Below, one piece after another: positions 44,471-53,550 of a DNA stretch of 64,000 nt. Made by a program: the position numbers and the translations under genes. Position 1 is the first letter of the stretch; each line of letters opens with the position of its first letter. The stretch is from Mucilaginibacter mallensis. Its GTDB lineage: Bacteria; Bacteroidota; Bacteroidia; Sphingobacteriales; Sphingobacteriaceae. The stretch lies in assembly GCF_900105165.1 (NCBI RefSeq), contig NZ_LT629740.1:1736001-1800000 (forward strand), written 5' to 3'. The notes beneath the pieces are model-generated. The model did not search any database. It was not told where the DNA came from and saw nothing but the letters and a program-made list of their open reading frames with translations.

Positions 44471-47400
44471 ATGGCTAAAATAAAACAAGCAGACCCACCC
44501 AATCTGCAATTTCCTGTTGTTGGCATTGGTGCCTCTGCAGGAGGATTAGATGCAGTAAAGTCATTTTTACAGGCGCTCCCTGCAAAATCGGGTATGGCTT
44601 ACGTTTTTGTTCAGCATTTAAGTCCTGAGCACACCAGTATTTTGCCAGAGTTGCTTCAACGGGTGGCCCCGTTTCCGGTTCATCAGATCACAGATAATAT
44701 TCATCTTGACCCCGATAATTTATATATCATCCCTCAAAATAAAGTAGTTACCGCTACCGACGGCGTACTTAAACTGGCGCCTTTAGATAAGATCAATAAA
44801 AAAAGTAATACCATTGACCTTTTCTTTTCATCGTTGGGCGTGGTACACCAAAGTTATGCAGTAGGCGTGGTATTATCCGGCGCGTTAAATGACGGTACAG
44901 CCGGCTTGCAGGTAATTAAATCATACGGAGGACTCACCTTTGCCCAGGATGAAGGTTCGGCTGCGTTTGATAGTATGCCCAAAAGTGCTATTAATGCAGG
45001 TGTGGTTGATTTTGTTTTGCCACCCAATAAAATTGCTGAACGCCTGATCGCTATAAATTACCCTTTTCATGAGGATTATTCAAAGCAGCAAATAGATGAT
45101 ACAGTTCCACAACAGGATGAGGAGATCTTTAAACAGATACTTACCGTTTTACGCGTTCGTCGCGGTGTTGATTTTACCTACTATAAGCAAAGTACCTTAA
45201 AACGCCGTATTATCCGCCGCATGGCGCTTAGTAAAGCGGAAAGGCCCAATGATTACCTCGCATTTTTACGGGAGAACAAGGCTGAACAGGACGCTTTGTA
45301 TAACGATATGCTGATCTCAGTTACCAACTTTTTTCGTGATACGCAAAGCTTCGAAATCCTATGTAGCACGTTGTTGCCGGCATTGGTTAATAAAAAGAGT
45401 ATTAATGAACCGCTGAGGATCTGGGTGGCCGGTTGTGCCACTGGCGAGGAAGCTTATTCCATAGCAATATGTTTGCAGGAGGAACTTGGCGATAAAGCCA
45501 CTGCTATGAAGATCCAGATCTTCGCTACTGATATTTCAGAAATAGCTATTGCTAAGGCACGTACAGGAATTTACCGGCCTACAGAGCTGATTGATGTTTC
45601 TTCATCGCGGCTACAGCAGTTTTTTGTTAAGGTTGATGGTAATTACCAGGTGAGTAAAGCCGTACGCGATATGTGTGTATTTGCCCAGCATAACCTGCTT
45701 AAAGATCCACCGTTCTCAAAGATAGATTTGGTGAGTTGCCGGAATGTGATGATATATCTTGAACCTGTGTTACAAAAAAGGGCGCTAACTACTTTCCATT
45801 ATTCACTTAATGAAGAAGGTTACCTGATGCTTGGTAAGTCTGAAACCGTTGGCCACAGTACAGACTTGTTTGCCAGTTATAACAGCGTTGAAAAAATATA
45901 CCGTAGAAAAGGTCCTGTCGGCCGTTTCATGAGTGTAGCCTCCACCGGGAGAGAGCTATCTTTCAGGGAGATTGATAAAGGCGTACAAAAAGAAAGTACC
46001 AATAAGGATGTTTTTAAAATTGCCGATGAGGCAATGCTGGCCAATTTTATGCCGCCCGGCGTATTGGTAAATGAAAAATTTGATATCGTTCAGTTCAGGG
46101 GCTCAACAGAAACATGGCTTGTGCCCCCAACGGGCCGGCCATCATACAATGTGATAAAAATGGCCCGCGAAGGGCTGGCGTTTGAGCTGCGCAATATTTT
46201 GCATCTGGCAAAAAAAACAAACCAGGCTGCCCGCAAATTTGCAGTATTTTTTAAGCTGAACGGTTTGCAGCACTATGTAAATATACAAGCGGCTCCGCTA
46301 AGGGATACACCGGAGCCTTACTATCTTATAGTTTTTCAAAATGCCTCGTCAACAGGTATTCAGCAAATGCCGGTCGATTACATATACCCTCCTGAAAATG
46401 TGGTGTATAATGAAAACGAGCTACGTATTGATCAATTAGAAAAAGAGTTGATGCAGGCGAGGGCAGACATGCGTGCTATTACTGAAGAGCAGGAAACGGC
46501 CAATGAGGAGCTGCAAAGCGCTAATGAGGAACTGTTATCGGGCAGTGAAGAATTACAAAGCCTTAACGAAGAATTGGAAACATCCAAAGAGGAGCTGCAA
46601 AGCACCAACGAGGAGATCATGATCGTTAATAAGGAATTATTAAGCAGGAATGATCAGATCAATAATGCCCGTTTATATACCGAAGGTATTGTTAATACTA
46701 TTCGTGATCCATTGCTGATACTTGATAAAGACCTCCGCATAAAGCGGGCTACCGGCGGGTTTTATAATAAATTTAAAACTACAGAAAAGGAAACCGAAGG
46801 ATTATATATATATGATTTGGGAAACCATCAATGGGATATTCCTAGGTTACGGGAGCTGTTAGAAAAAGTTCTGCCGGAAAAGCAAAGATCAGAAGATTTT
46901 GAAGTTACTCACGTGTTTCCGCATATCGGTAAAAAGATCATGTGCCTTAACGACCGGCAAATTGATAATATAAATGGCGAGCAGTTGATATTACTCGCAA
47001 TAGAAGACATAACCGATAAACGTAAGGTAGAGCAGGGCCTGGCCGAGGCGGGGCGTTTATTAGCTGAAAGTAAAGATAGATTAAAAGCCGCAGTTGATTC
47101 CGCTGGTTTGGGAACCTGGGATTATAACCCGCAAACAAAAGAATTTATCGGCGATAAACGTTGCAGGGAAATATTTGGATTGCCTGCAACGGCCCAAATA
47201 AATCTTTCTTCTTTTATTGAAATGACTCATCCGGATGATCGTGCTCACCTGGAAGAACGGATAAAGGAAACATTGCTTAATAATAGCTCAGGCGATTTTG
47301 ATATAGAATATAAAACACGGCCTATTGATAACAAAACTAAATGGCTGAAAGCAAAAGGCAGGGCTTATTTTAATGAGCAAGGTGTGGCCATACGTTTCAT

Positions 47401-48133
47401 TGGTACATTATTGGATGTCACCATTCAAAAATTAACTGATGAGGCTACAGTTGAATTATTACGAAAAAAGGACGAATTTATCAGTATAGCCAGCCATGAA
47501 TTAAAAACACCCATAACAAGCCTTAAAGGGGCATTGCAAATAATTGAACGTGCCGCTCTTAGGGGAGGTGACATAAAAACAGTTGATTCATTTATTCAAA
47601 AAGCCATTAAGCAGGTTGATAAGCTTACCGAATTAATAAAAGATCTGCTTGATGTTACTAAAATACAATCAGGAAAATTGGTGCTTAGAAAGGCTGATTT
47701 TTTATTGGATGAATTGATTGCGGAATGTGCCGATGAATTGCAGAGTAGCGCACAGGAACACCGGATAATTATTAAGGGCGAAAAAGGTATAAGGTTGCAT
47801 GCTGATAAAAACAGACTGGAGCAGGTTATTATAAACCTGGTTGCTAATGCCATTAAATATTCACCAGGAAGCGATAAGGTAATTATACATGTGGAAAAAG
47901 TAGCTGAGGGTATAAAAATAGCAATTACCGATTTTGGTATAGGTATCCCTGCTGATAATGTGCCATTAATATTCGACCGCTTTTACAGGGTTGATGAAAA
48001 TTCACAGCGGTATGCCGGTTTGGGGTTAGGTTTGTATATATCGTCAGATATCATCAGGCAGCACCATAGCCGGATAAATATTGATAGTGAAGTGGGCAAA
48101 GGTTCTACATTTTGGTTTGTTATGCCTTTATAG
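44471..48133 (+). CDS. CheB-CheR-PAS-histidine kinase fusion
   Basis: A 1220-residue cytoplasmic signalling protein. Order: CheB methylesterase (about 12-195, VVGIGASAGGLDAVKSFLQA, with HLSPEHTS), CheR methyltransferase (about 215-465, WVAGCATGEEAYSIAI for SAM binding), a coiled coil with repeated NEELQSANEEL units (about 660-725), two PAS domains (about 735-970, the second with LGTWDYNPQTKEFIG), HisKA with SIASHELKTPITSLKG carrying the phospho-His, and HATPase_c with NLVANAIKYSP and GLGLGLYISSDI. There is no receiver domain and no response regulator nearby, so its partner is elsewhere. The frame is open to a TTG at 44312, but the ATG at 44471 starts just before the CheB domain. Confidence 0.92.
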   Translation: MAKIKQADPPNLQFPVVGIGASAGGLDAVKSFLQALPAKSGMAYVFVQHLSPEHTSILPELLQRVAPFPVHQITDNIHLDPDNLYIIPQNKVVTATDGVLKLAPLDKINKKSNTIDLFFSSLGVVHQSYAVGVVLSGALNDGTAGLQVIKSYGGLTFAQDEGSAAFDSMPKSAINAGVVDFVLPPNKIAERLIAINYPFHEDYSKQQIDDTVPQQDEEIFKQILTVLRVRRGVDFTYYKQSTLKRRIIRRMALSKAERPNDYLAFLRENKAEQDALYNDMLISVTNFFRDTQSFEILCSTLLPALVNKKSINEPLRIWVAGCATGEEAYSIAICLQEELGDKATAMKIQIFATDISEIAIAKARTGIYRPTELIDVSSSRLQQFFVKVDGNYQVSKAVRDMCVFAQHNLLKDPPFSKIDLVSCRNVMIYLEPVLQKRALTTFHYSLNEEGYLMLGKSETVGHSTDLFASYNSVEKIYRRKGPVGRFMSVASTGRELSFREIDKGVQKESTNKDVFKIADEAMLANFMPPGVLVNEKFDIVQFRGSTETWLVPPTGRPSYNVIKMAREGLAFELRNILHLAKKTNQAARKFAVFFKLNGLQHYVNIQAAPLRDTPEPYYLIVFQNASSTGIQQMPVDYIYPPENVVYNENELRIDQLEKELMQARADMRAITEEQETANEELQSANEELLSGSEELQSLNEELETSKEELQSTNEEIMIVNKELLSRNDQINNARLYTEGIVNTIRDPLLILDKDLRIKRATGGFYNKFKTTEKETEGLYIYDLGNHQWDIPRLRELLEKVLPEKQRSEDFEVTHVFPHIGKKIMCLNDRQIDNINGEQLILLAIEDITDKRKVEQGLAEAGRLLAESKDRLKAAVDSAGLGTWDYNPQTKEFIGDKRCREIFGLPATAQINLSSFIEMTHPDDRAHLEERIKETLLNNSSGDFDIEYKTRPIDNKTKWLKAKGRAYFNEQGVAIRFIGTLLDVTIQKLTDEATVELLRKKDEFISIASHELKTPITSLKGALQIIERAALRGGDIKTVDSFIQKAIKQVDKLTELIKDLLDVTKIQSGKLVLRKADFLLDELIAECADELQSSAQEHRIIIKGEKGIRLHADKNRLEQVIINLVANAIKYSPGSDKVIIHVEKVAEGIKIAITDFGIGIPADNVPLIFDRFYRVDENSQRYAGLGLGLYISSDIIRQHHSRINIDSEVGKGSTFWFVMPL

Positions 48134-48172
48134 CTATTAACTGGTAATTCCGGCATCTGCAATGGCACGCCT

Positions 48173-48331
48173 GTTCCAGCCCTATTCGCGTAGAGAGGTT
48201 AAACGAGGGCAGCAGGGCTTGGTCTGGGGTTATACATTACTTCTCAAATAGCTGTTGAACACAAAGGCAAACTTTCAGTAACATCAACCAATGATGAAAC
48301 TTGTTTTACCTTACCAATGCCGGTTAATTAA
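48173..48331 (+). pseudogene. Decayed C-terminus of a histidine kinase
   Basis: One continuous frame of 53 codons reads VPALFA, stop, RG, stop, then TRAAGLGLGLYITSQIAVEH and KGKLSVTSTNDETCFTLPMP before a final TAA. The GLGLGLYITSQI text is the G2 box of HATPase_c kinases, and VPALF matches the VPLIFDRF text of the intact kinase just upstream. The two stops and a missing stretch show decay. It is not a direct copy of the upstream kinase end, because the following residues differ, so a neighbouring second kinase was probably lost. Confidence 0.7.
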
Positions 48332-49053
48332 TAGTCTAAGAGGCCAAATTCTTAATGTTCGCTTATTTATACAACAATTGCAATATTTAAGCCCCTTTAA
48401 TGCTGAAATCGCAATTTGGCATAGGGTGATTTTGAGTGTCGTTGCCTAATAATATTCTGTTTAAGAAGTTTGACGGGATTTTGGCAGGTTTTGGCAGTCT
48501 TTTTTCTGGTCATTTTGTCAGTAGTTAGGTTGGTGTCATGTTTGCTGCCAAATTGACAAATATTTCTTTTCGGATAATATTTATTTCAAATAACGCAGTA
48601 GCCTGTATTTTACAGATCATGTTTTGCAAAATGCTCCGATATTTTAAAGGTCATGTGCCCTAGCAAAAAAACAAAATCTTAATTCATTTCTAAAATCGAT
48701 AAAATCGATTCAAATTCAACTTTTGGCGTCTGAAAATTTCTTTTTGATCCCAAAATGGCAAAATATTTTTTTTTGAGTCGTTTTTTCAGCCTCCAAATCC
48801 AAAATCGGCGATATTTTTTCATTAAATCCCGTTTTTTCAGGTGAATTATAAAATTTAATAAATTCTGTTTTTTCTCTATCAGGCCCGAAAAAAATATATT
48901 TCACAGTGGCATAGAATTAGACAATACCACATCAGGAAAATTAAAGATTGTTCTTACATCCTAAACCTGAGACAAGGTATAACTGGAAGAGTAATATTTT
49001 TTCTAAAAGAGATATTAAATCATATTTATTAAAAAATTAAAAAAATTAAAGTC
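48332..49053. other. AT-rich gap with no supported gene
   Basis: About 720 nt with long A and T runs and no frame longer than about 60 codons with any family resemblance. The minus-strand frame at 48716-48904 is Lys/Phe-rich low-complexity text and is not believed. The segment resembles the AT-rich spacer before the beta-glucan locus in composition. It may carry the promoter of the small peptide gene at 49054. Confidence 0.5.
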
Positions 49054-49137
49054 ATGTTAGTAGTATTAGAAGTTGCCATTTTATTAGCTGTTATTATTTT
49101 ACCTTTAGTTCCAGCTAAAAAGAGCGTTAAGAACTAA
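49054..49137 (+). CDS. 27-residue hydrophobic membrane peptide
   Basis: A short frame reads MLVVLEVAILLAVIILPLVP then AKKSVKN. It would be a single membrane helix of about 19 residues with one Glu, followed by a basic tail, a layout often found in small regulatory membrane peptides. An intrinsic terminator begins 23 nt after its stop, and nothing else is encoded between the decayed kinase fragment and this terminator. I do not recognise a family. An A-rich stretch precedes the ATG, as for many Bacteroidota genes without a Shine-Dalgarno sequence. Confidence 0.5.
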   Translation: MLVVLEVAILLAVIILPLVPAKKSVKN

Positions 49138-49160
49138 GTAATAAAAGTTCAGTTAATTAT

Positions 49161-49198
49161 AAAGAGGGGATTGCTACAAGAGGGCTGTCCCTTTTTTT
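49161..49198 (+). terminator. Terminator after the small peptide gene
   Basis: AAAGAGGGGA (49161-49170) pairs with TCCCTTTTTT (49188-49197) with two wobble pairs, and the T-run forms part of the 3' arm. The next gene in the same direction begins 87 nt later. Confidence 0.6.
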
Positions 49199-49284
49199 AT
49201 GCCTTTTAATCTGCGTGTAAATATTTTGTTATTCCAAAATATACTCAGGTATAACTTATATATTTAGGTTCTAACCTTAAATAT

Positions 49285-51174
49285 ATGAAAACCATAAAGT
49301 TGTTAGCGCTTTTACCCGCCTTACTACTTGCTCATGCCGGTAATGCGCAGGATAAAACACCACTTACCTTATTAACCCAGTATCCCGAAGCCGGTAAAAA
49401 ACTAACCATTAACTATAATGCCGAGGGTACCTCTTTAAACGATAAAGATTCGCTTAAAGCCAGGGTATATTATATCGATAATAAAAACTTTCCTGTTGAT
49501 GAGATCGCTTTAAAACAAAGCGGCAAATTATGGCAGGGCGAAGTAACCGTAAATGACTCAGCAAAGGCATTTGTTATAAAAGTGCTGCGCGATACGGTTA
49601 TAGATAACAACAACGGCAAAGGTTATGTATATGTGATCTATAAAGATCAAAAACCTATTAAGGGGGCTTATAATGCAAAGGCGTATGTTTATCAGATAGG
49701 AAAACAACTGGATGTTACCCCGGATATGGCTGAGGCCACGGCTGATTATCAAAAAGAAACTGAATTGCAGGCAAAAGGTAAATCGCCTAAAATGCCCAAT
49801 TATGCTTTCATGGCCAGGTCATCAGACCCAGCAAAACGCGCGCTGGTTAATAAGGCCATCGATTCATTAGAAAATTCGGGTACTGAAGGTAGTATGTTTT
49901 TGGCAATTACCTTATTGGGAGCAGAGTATAAAAGCAAAGCAGCTGATTCTCTTACTGCTATAGGTAAATTGAAATATCCAAATGGCAATATTGCCAGGTA
50001 TGCTTTGGAAAATGAGTTTTTTACAACAACCAACCTGGCTAAAAGAGATTCCATATATCAATTGTATAGTAAAGATAGCCATGCCATTAAATCAGTAACG
50101 CAGTACATGACAGTTTTTCTAACATTAGGATATTTGAAAGCTGAAAACCTTGAAAAATATCGTCAATACAAAAAAGAGATAGTTAATACTAGCGATTTAG
50201 ATGGTAGTTTCAATTCTGTAGCATATGATTGGGCTGTAGCTGGTAAGCATTTGCCTGAGGCGGAAGAATTATCGAAGGAAACGATTGATTCCATAACTGC
50301 GCGGATCAATCATCCTGTATCAAAAAACTTTTTGACGGCGGATGAACTTAAGGCACGTAACAAGGAGAGCCTGGATTCTTATACCGATACCTACGCATTT
50401 ATATTATATAAAGAAGGTAAAGACTATGCCGGGGCCTTAAAATTAGAAGCGCCTGTTTGGGAAAGGAGCACGCTCGATGCTGATATAACGGAACATTATG
50501 CACTGCTGTTGATGGCTAACGGTGATTACACCAAAGCAACGGCAATAATTGAAGCAACTATTAAAGACGGCAAGGCAACTACAGGCCTCAACGATGCGTT
50601 GAAAAAATGCTACCTGCATAAAAACGGCAGCGACCAAGGCTTTGATACCTATATGGCGCAAATAAATGCGGTGGCAAACCAAAAAGCTAAAGAGGCATTG
50701 GCTAAAGAAATGATTGACATACCCGCACCTGCCTTTACATTAAAAGATCTGGATGGCAACCCTGTATCATTGGCCAGCCTGAAGGGGAAAACTGTAATAG
50801 TTGATTTTTGGGCAACCTGGTGTGGTCCATGCAAAGCTTCAATGCCGGGCATGCAGATAGCGGTAAATAAATATAAGAACGATCCTAATGTAAAATTCCT
50901 GTTTATTGATGCCTGGGAAAATGGAGATGATTACCTGCCTAAGGTTAAAAAGTTTATAGGCGATAATAAATACACATTTGATGTGCTGGTTGATGAAAAG
51001 GATCAATCAGGGCAGCAGGCAAAGGTTATAGGCCAGTTTAAGGTTGAAGGGATACCTACCAAGTTTATTATTGATGGTAACGGCAATATCCGCTTTAAAC
51101 ACATCGGCTATGACGGATCAAACGATGCGGTGGTTAGCGCGGTAAGCAATATGATTGATATGGCAAAAATGTAA
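49285..51174 (+). CDS. TlpA-like thiol-disulfide oxidoreductase with long helical N-terminal region
   Basis: A 629-residue exported protein. Signal peptide 1-21 (HAGNAQ). Residues about 25-130 form a beta-rich domain and about 150-470 a helical, TPR-like region. The C-terminal thioredoxin fold (about 475-625) has IPAPAFTLKDLDGNPVSLAS and the active site WCGPC with Cys513 and Cys516, plus the cis-Pro loop EGIPTKF. It probably reduces disulfides in periplasmic or surface proteins, as do the many TlpA/ResA-like proteins of Bacteroidota. The large N-terminal part is common in this phylum and of unknown function. It ends at a strong shared terminator. Confidence 0.9.
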   Translation: MKTIKLLALLPALLLAHAGNAQDKTPLTLLTQYPEAGKKLTINYNAEGTSLNDKDSLKARVYYIDNKNFPVDEIALKQSGKLWQGEVTVNDSAKAFVIKVLRDTVIDNNNGKGYVYVIYKDQKPIKGAYNAKAYVYQIGKQLDVTPDMAEATADYQKETELQAKGKSPKMPNYAFMARSSDPAKRALVNKAIDSLENSGTEGSMFLAITLLGAEYKSKAADSLTAIGKLKYPNGNIARYALENEFFTTTNLAKRDSIYQLYSKDSHAIKSVTQYMTVFLTLGYLKAENLEKYRQYKKEIVNTSDLDGSFNSVAYDWAVAGKHLPEAEELSKETIDSITARINHPVSKNFLTADELKARNKESLDSYTDTYAFILYKEGKDYAGALKLEAPVWERSTLDADITEHYALLLMANGDYTKATAIIEATIKDGKATTGLNDALKKCYLHKNGSDQGFDTYMAQINAVANQKAKEALAKEMIDIPAPAFTLKDLDGNPVSLASLKGKTVIVDFWATWCGPCKASMPGMQIAVNKYKNDPNVKFLFIDAWENGDDYLPKVKKFIGDNKYTFDVLVDEKDQSGQQAKVIGQFKVEGIPTKFIIDGNGNIRFKHIGYDGSNDAVVSAVSNMIDMAKM

Positions 51175-51190
51175 ACCGAATATTGTTCAA

Positions 51191-51228
51191 CAAAAAAGGG
51201 TAGGATTGAAAAATCTTACCCTTTTTTG
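51191..51228. terminator. Bidirectional terminator between TlpA-like and DUF6515 genes
   Basis: 17-nt arms (51191-51207, 51212-51228) pair with one G-U around GAAA; the outer six A-T pairs give T-runs on both strands. The genes on each side converge on it. Confidence 0.92.
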
Positions 51229-51250
51229 TTAGCTGATTAAGCTGATATTA

Positions 51251-52333
51251 TTATTGAGGCCCATCAGATGGTAGGCCAACTACTTTATATGCTTTGTGAT
51301 TGTTGTTATCACGGGTTTCCTGGTAATAAATGTCATCAGGGGTTACAAACATGCGTGTGCCGTTAACCGTAACACCTCTTGAATCAGGTGGTAATTTTGG
51401 TACAAGATCACCTATCTGAACGTTTGCCCTGCTAATGCCTGTTGGAGCCGGAGCAGCGCTGCTTCCCTGGTCATAATCACCATTAGCTGGTGGAGGAGTG
51501 CCATTATCCTGGCCAACACCTTGTTGTCCATCTGTATTCAGCTCTCCGTCTTTACCGGCAATTTCGTAAGCTAATGAGCCATCATCTTTAGTAATAGCTA
51601 CATAATAAACGCCATTGGTTTCATAATACTGTTGCCCGTTAATTACAATTGATTGCGCGTTTGATGGCAGTGTATTTATTTGTGCGCCTACAGGTGGCTC
51701 AACTACAGTGTACTGGTCGTTATTATATTGATAGTAGAAGCCATTGCTGTAATAGTATTGGTAGTCACCCCAATAAAACGGATAATATCCGAAAGGTAAA
51801 AATCCTATACTAAAACCAATGCGCGGGCCATATAGGCTGCCATAAAAGCCACCGTGGTAATAATAACCACCGTAACCAAACCTGCCGCGATAGCCGTACC
51901 CATGGTAATAGCCACCATAGCCACGTCCGTAATATCCGCCACGGTAACCACCCCGGCCATAATATCCGCCTCTGTATGCTCCACCTCTGTAAGCCGTTAC
52001 ACTGCCTCTTCCGGCATAAACGCCATGGCCTGCGTAGGCACGGTTGCCGCCTGCATAAGCACCCCTACCTGCATAAGCGCGATTGCCACCTGAATAAGCT
52101 GCTCTATTGCCGCCTGAATAGGTTGCTCTGCCACCACCGCTAAAGTGTGCACCGCCACCACCACTAAAGTGACCGCCACCGCCACCACTAAAATGACCAC
52201 TGCCGCCACCACCACCGGAATGACCGCCACCACCACCGCCATGTCCGTGCTGTGCACTGGCGGGAACGGCAAAAAACAGACATAACAGTCCGCTTAAGCC
52301 TAACATAATGATATTTCTATTTAACCTTTTCAT
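51251..52333 (-). CDS. DUF6515 family secreted protein with Gly/Tyr-rich repeats
   Basis: A 360-residue exported protein. The signal peptide (1-27, VPASAQ) is followed by about 130 residues of Gly-rich, low-complexity text: HFSGGGGGHFSGGGGAHFSG, then RAYAGRGAYAGGN-type units, then RGGYYGRGGYRGGYYGRGYG. The folded C-terminal part (about 190-360) is DUF6515: two copies of a module, GAQINTLPSNAQSIVINGQQ followed by YYETNGVYY, and PKLPPDSRGVTVNGTRMFVT followed by DDIYYQE. The family occurs in Bacteroidota and is likely to be surface or periplasmic; the function is unknown. The Gly/Tyr region may be disordered or adhesive. Confidence 0.85.
   Translation of the reverse strand: MKRLNRNIIMLGLSGLLCLFFAVPASAQHGHGGGGGGHSGGGGGSGHFSGGGGGHFSGGGGAHFSGGGRATYSGGNRAAYSGGNRAYAGRGAYAGGNRAYAGHGVYAGRGSVTAYRGGAYRGGYYGRGGYRGGYYGRGYGGYYHGYGYRGRFGYGGYYYHGGFYGSLYGPRIGFSIGFLPFGYYPFYWGDYQYYYSNGFYYQYNNDQYTVVEPPVGAQINTLPSNAQSIVINGQQYYETNGVYYVAITKDDGSLAYEIAGKDGELNTDGQQGVGQDNGTPPPANGDYDQGSSAAPAPTGISRANVQIGDLVPKLPPDSRGVTVNGTRMFVTPDDIYYQETRDNNNHKAYKVVGLPSDGPQ
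52000..52245. repeat. Degenerate tandem repeats inside the DUF6515 gene
   Basis: On the coding strand, short units encode HFSGGGGG and (R/N)AAYSGGNRA or YAGRGAYAGG. At DNA level, 18-30-nt units built on CCACCACTAAAGTG and CCTGAATAGGTTGC-like text recur with small changes. Such arrays can change length by slippage between strains. Confidence 0.6.
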
Positions 52334-52378
52334 AATCTATAACAATAAGGCAATTAACGTGCCGATGTATAATAGACA

Positions 52379-52443
52379 ATTCAAATTGTAAAAGGTTTAA
52401 TCACCTGTTTAAGCAATTTGAATGTATTATTATTAAAATACAT
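52379..52443. promoter_or_regulatory. Inverted repeats in the DUF6515/manA divergent region
   Basis: ATTCAAATTG (52379-52388) and CAATTTGAAT (52414-52423) form 10-nt perfect arms with a 25-nt spacer. A second pair, ATGTATT/AATACAT (52422-52428, 52437-52443), adjoins. They could be binding sites controlling one or both of the divergent genes; nothing more can be said. Confidence 0.35.
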
Positions 52444-52521
52444 CAACATAATAGTACTATGCGTGTTATGGGTAAACAAGCTGCAATATATTAACTGCAA
52501 GCGGCTATATTTATTATAACC

Positions 52522-53511
52522 ATGAACGATATAACATTACACCCTTTACTATTTAAACCAATATACCAATACAGGTTATGGGGAGGCAGGCGACTGGCCG
52601 GTCTACTTAAAGAACCATTGCCCCAAGGCCCGGTAGGCGAAGCCTGGATATTGAGCGACAGGGACGACCATGCCAGCGTAGTTACCAACGGCTTATACCA
52701 GGGCTATACTTTAACCCAACTTTTTGCGCAATACCCTGAGAATATCATGGGTAAACTTGCCTCAACGTTTGATCGTTTTCCTTTATTGCTGAAGTTTTTG
52801 GATTGTAAGGAAGTGCTATCGATACAGGTACACCCGTCCGACGATCAAAAGGAATATATCCCGCCGGGCGATACCGGAAAGACGGAAGCATGGGTAGTTT
52901 TAGAAACAGGCAAAAAAGCGCTCGTATATTCCGGGTTAAAACCAGGTACAAATGCCGAAGACTTACGCAAAGCGCTTGCAGTACATAAAGTTGCCGATTA
53001 TATCCACAATTTTACACCAAAAGATGGCGATGCCGTGTTCATCCATTCAGGTACTGTACACACTTTGGCCGATGTTGTAGTATTTGAGGTACAGGAAAAC
53101 AGCGATACCACTTACCGTTTGTATGATTGGGACAGGGTTGATGCAAAAACAGGTAAACCACGAGAGCTTGATGTAGATAAAGCCATTGCCTGTATCGATT
53201 TTAATATCACCGATGTTGAGCCGGTAAAACCAAAAATTGAATCGGCCCTCCCGATACTGCGTGAGCAGTTATTTAATAACGAACATTTTATTTTATGGCG
53301 CATCCAAACTGAAGATCAGTTTTCAGTAGGGGCTGAAGATGTACCTCGTATACTGGTATGCGTGGATGGGGAAGGGGCGGTGCATTATGATGGTACCGAT
53401 TATCTCATTACTAAAGGCGATGTAATGCTCATTCCGGCTGTGCTGGGTGTGCTTAATTGTTCGCCGAAAGGCAAAATAAACCTGCTGGAAATAGCCATAC
53501 CTGAAAATTAA
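52522..53511 (+). CDS. manA: Mannose-6-phosphate isomerase, class I
   Basis: A 329-residue cupin-fold metalloenzyme that interconverts mannose-6-phosphate and fructose-6-phosphate. It has LHPLLFKPIYQYRLWGGRRL at the start, the zinc ligands in IQVHPSD (His104) and KTEAWVV (Glu122), and IHSGTVHTL with His180. It is a short type I form like the Bacillus enzymes, rather than the 390-residue enteric form. It is the first gene of a three-gene set with a PMM-like HAD enzyme and a GH130 mannoside phosphorylase. The gap to the HAD gene is 39 nt. Confidence 0.92.
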   Translation: MNDITLHPLLFKPIYQYRLWGGRRLAGLLKEPLPQGPVGEAWILSDRDDHASVVTNGLYQGYTLTQLFAQYPENIMGKLASTFDRFPLLLKFLDCKEVLSIQVHPSDDQKEYIPPGDTGKTEAWVVLETGKKALVYSGLKPGTNAEDLRKALAVHKVADYIHNFTPKDGDAVFIHSGTVHTLADVVVFEVQENSDTTYRLYDWDRVDAKTGKPRELDVDKAIACIDFNITDVEPVKPKIESALPILREQLFNNEHFILWRIQTEDQFSVGAEDVPRILVCVDGEGAVHYDGTDYLITKGDVMLIPAVLGVLNCSPKGKINLLEIAIPEN

Positions 53512-53550
53512 AACCTAAGCATTATCCCTGCGGGGATGACCATATAAATT

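Noticed and set aside
48716..48904. 62-codon minus-strand frame in the gap after the kinase remnant
   Set aside because: Lys/Phe-rich low-complexity text from A/T runs; no domain, no promoter, no conservation clue.
51854..52272. Val/Thr/Ala-rich frames across the DUF6515 gene
   Set aside because: They arise from the other frames of the Gly-rich tandem repeats and have no independent support.
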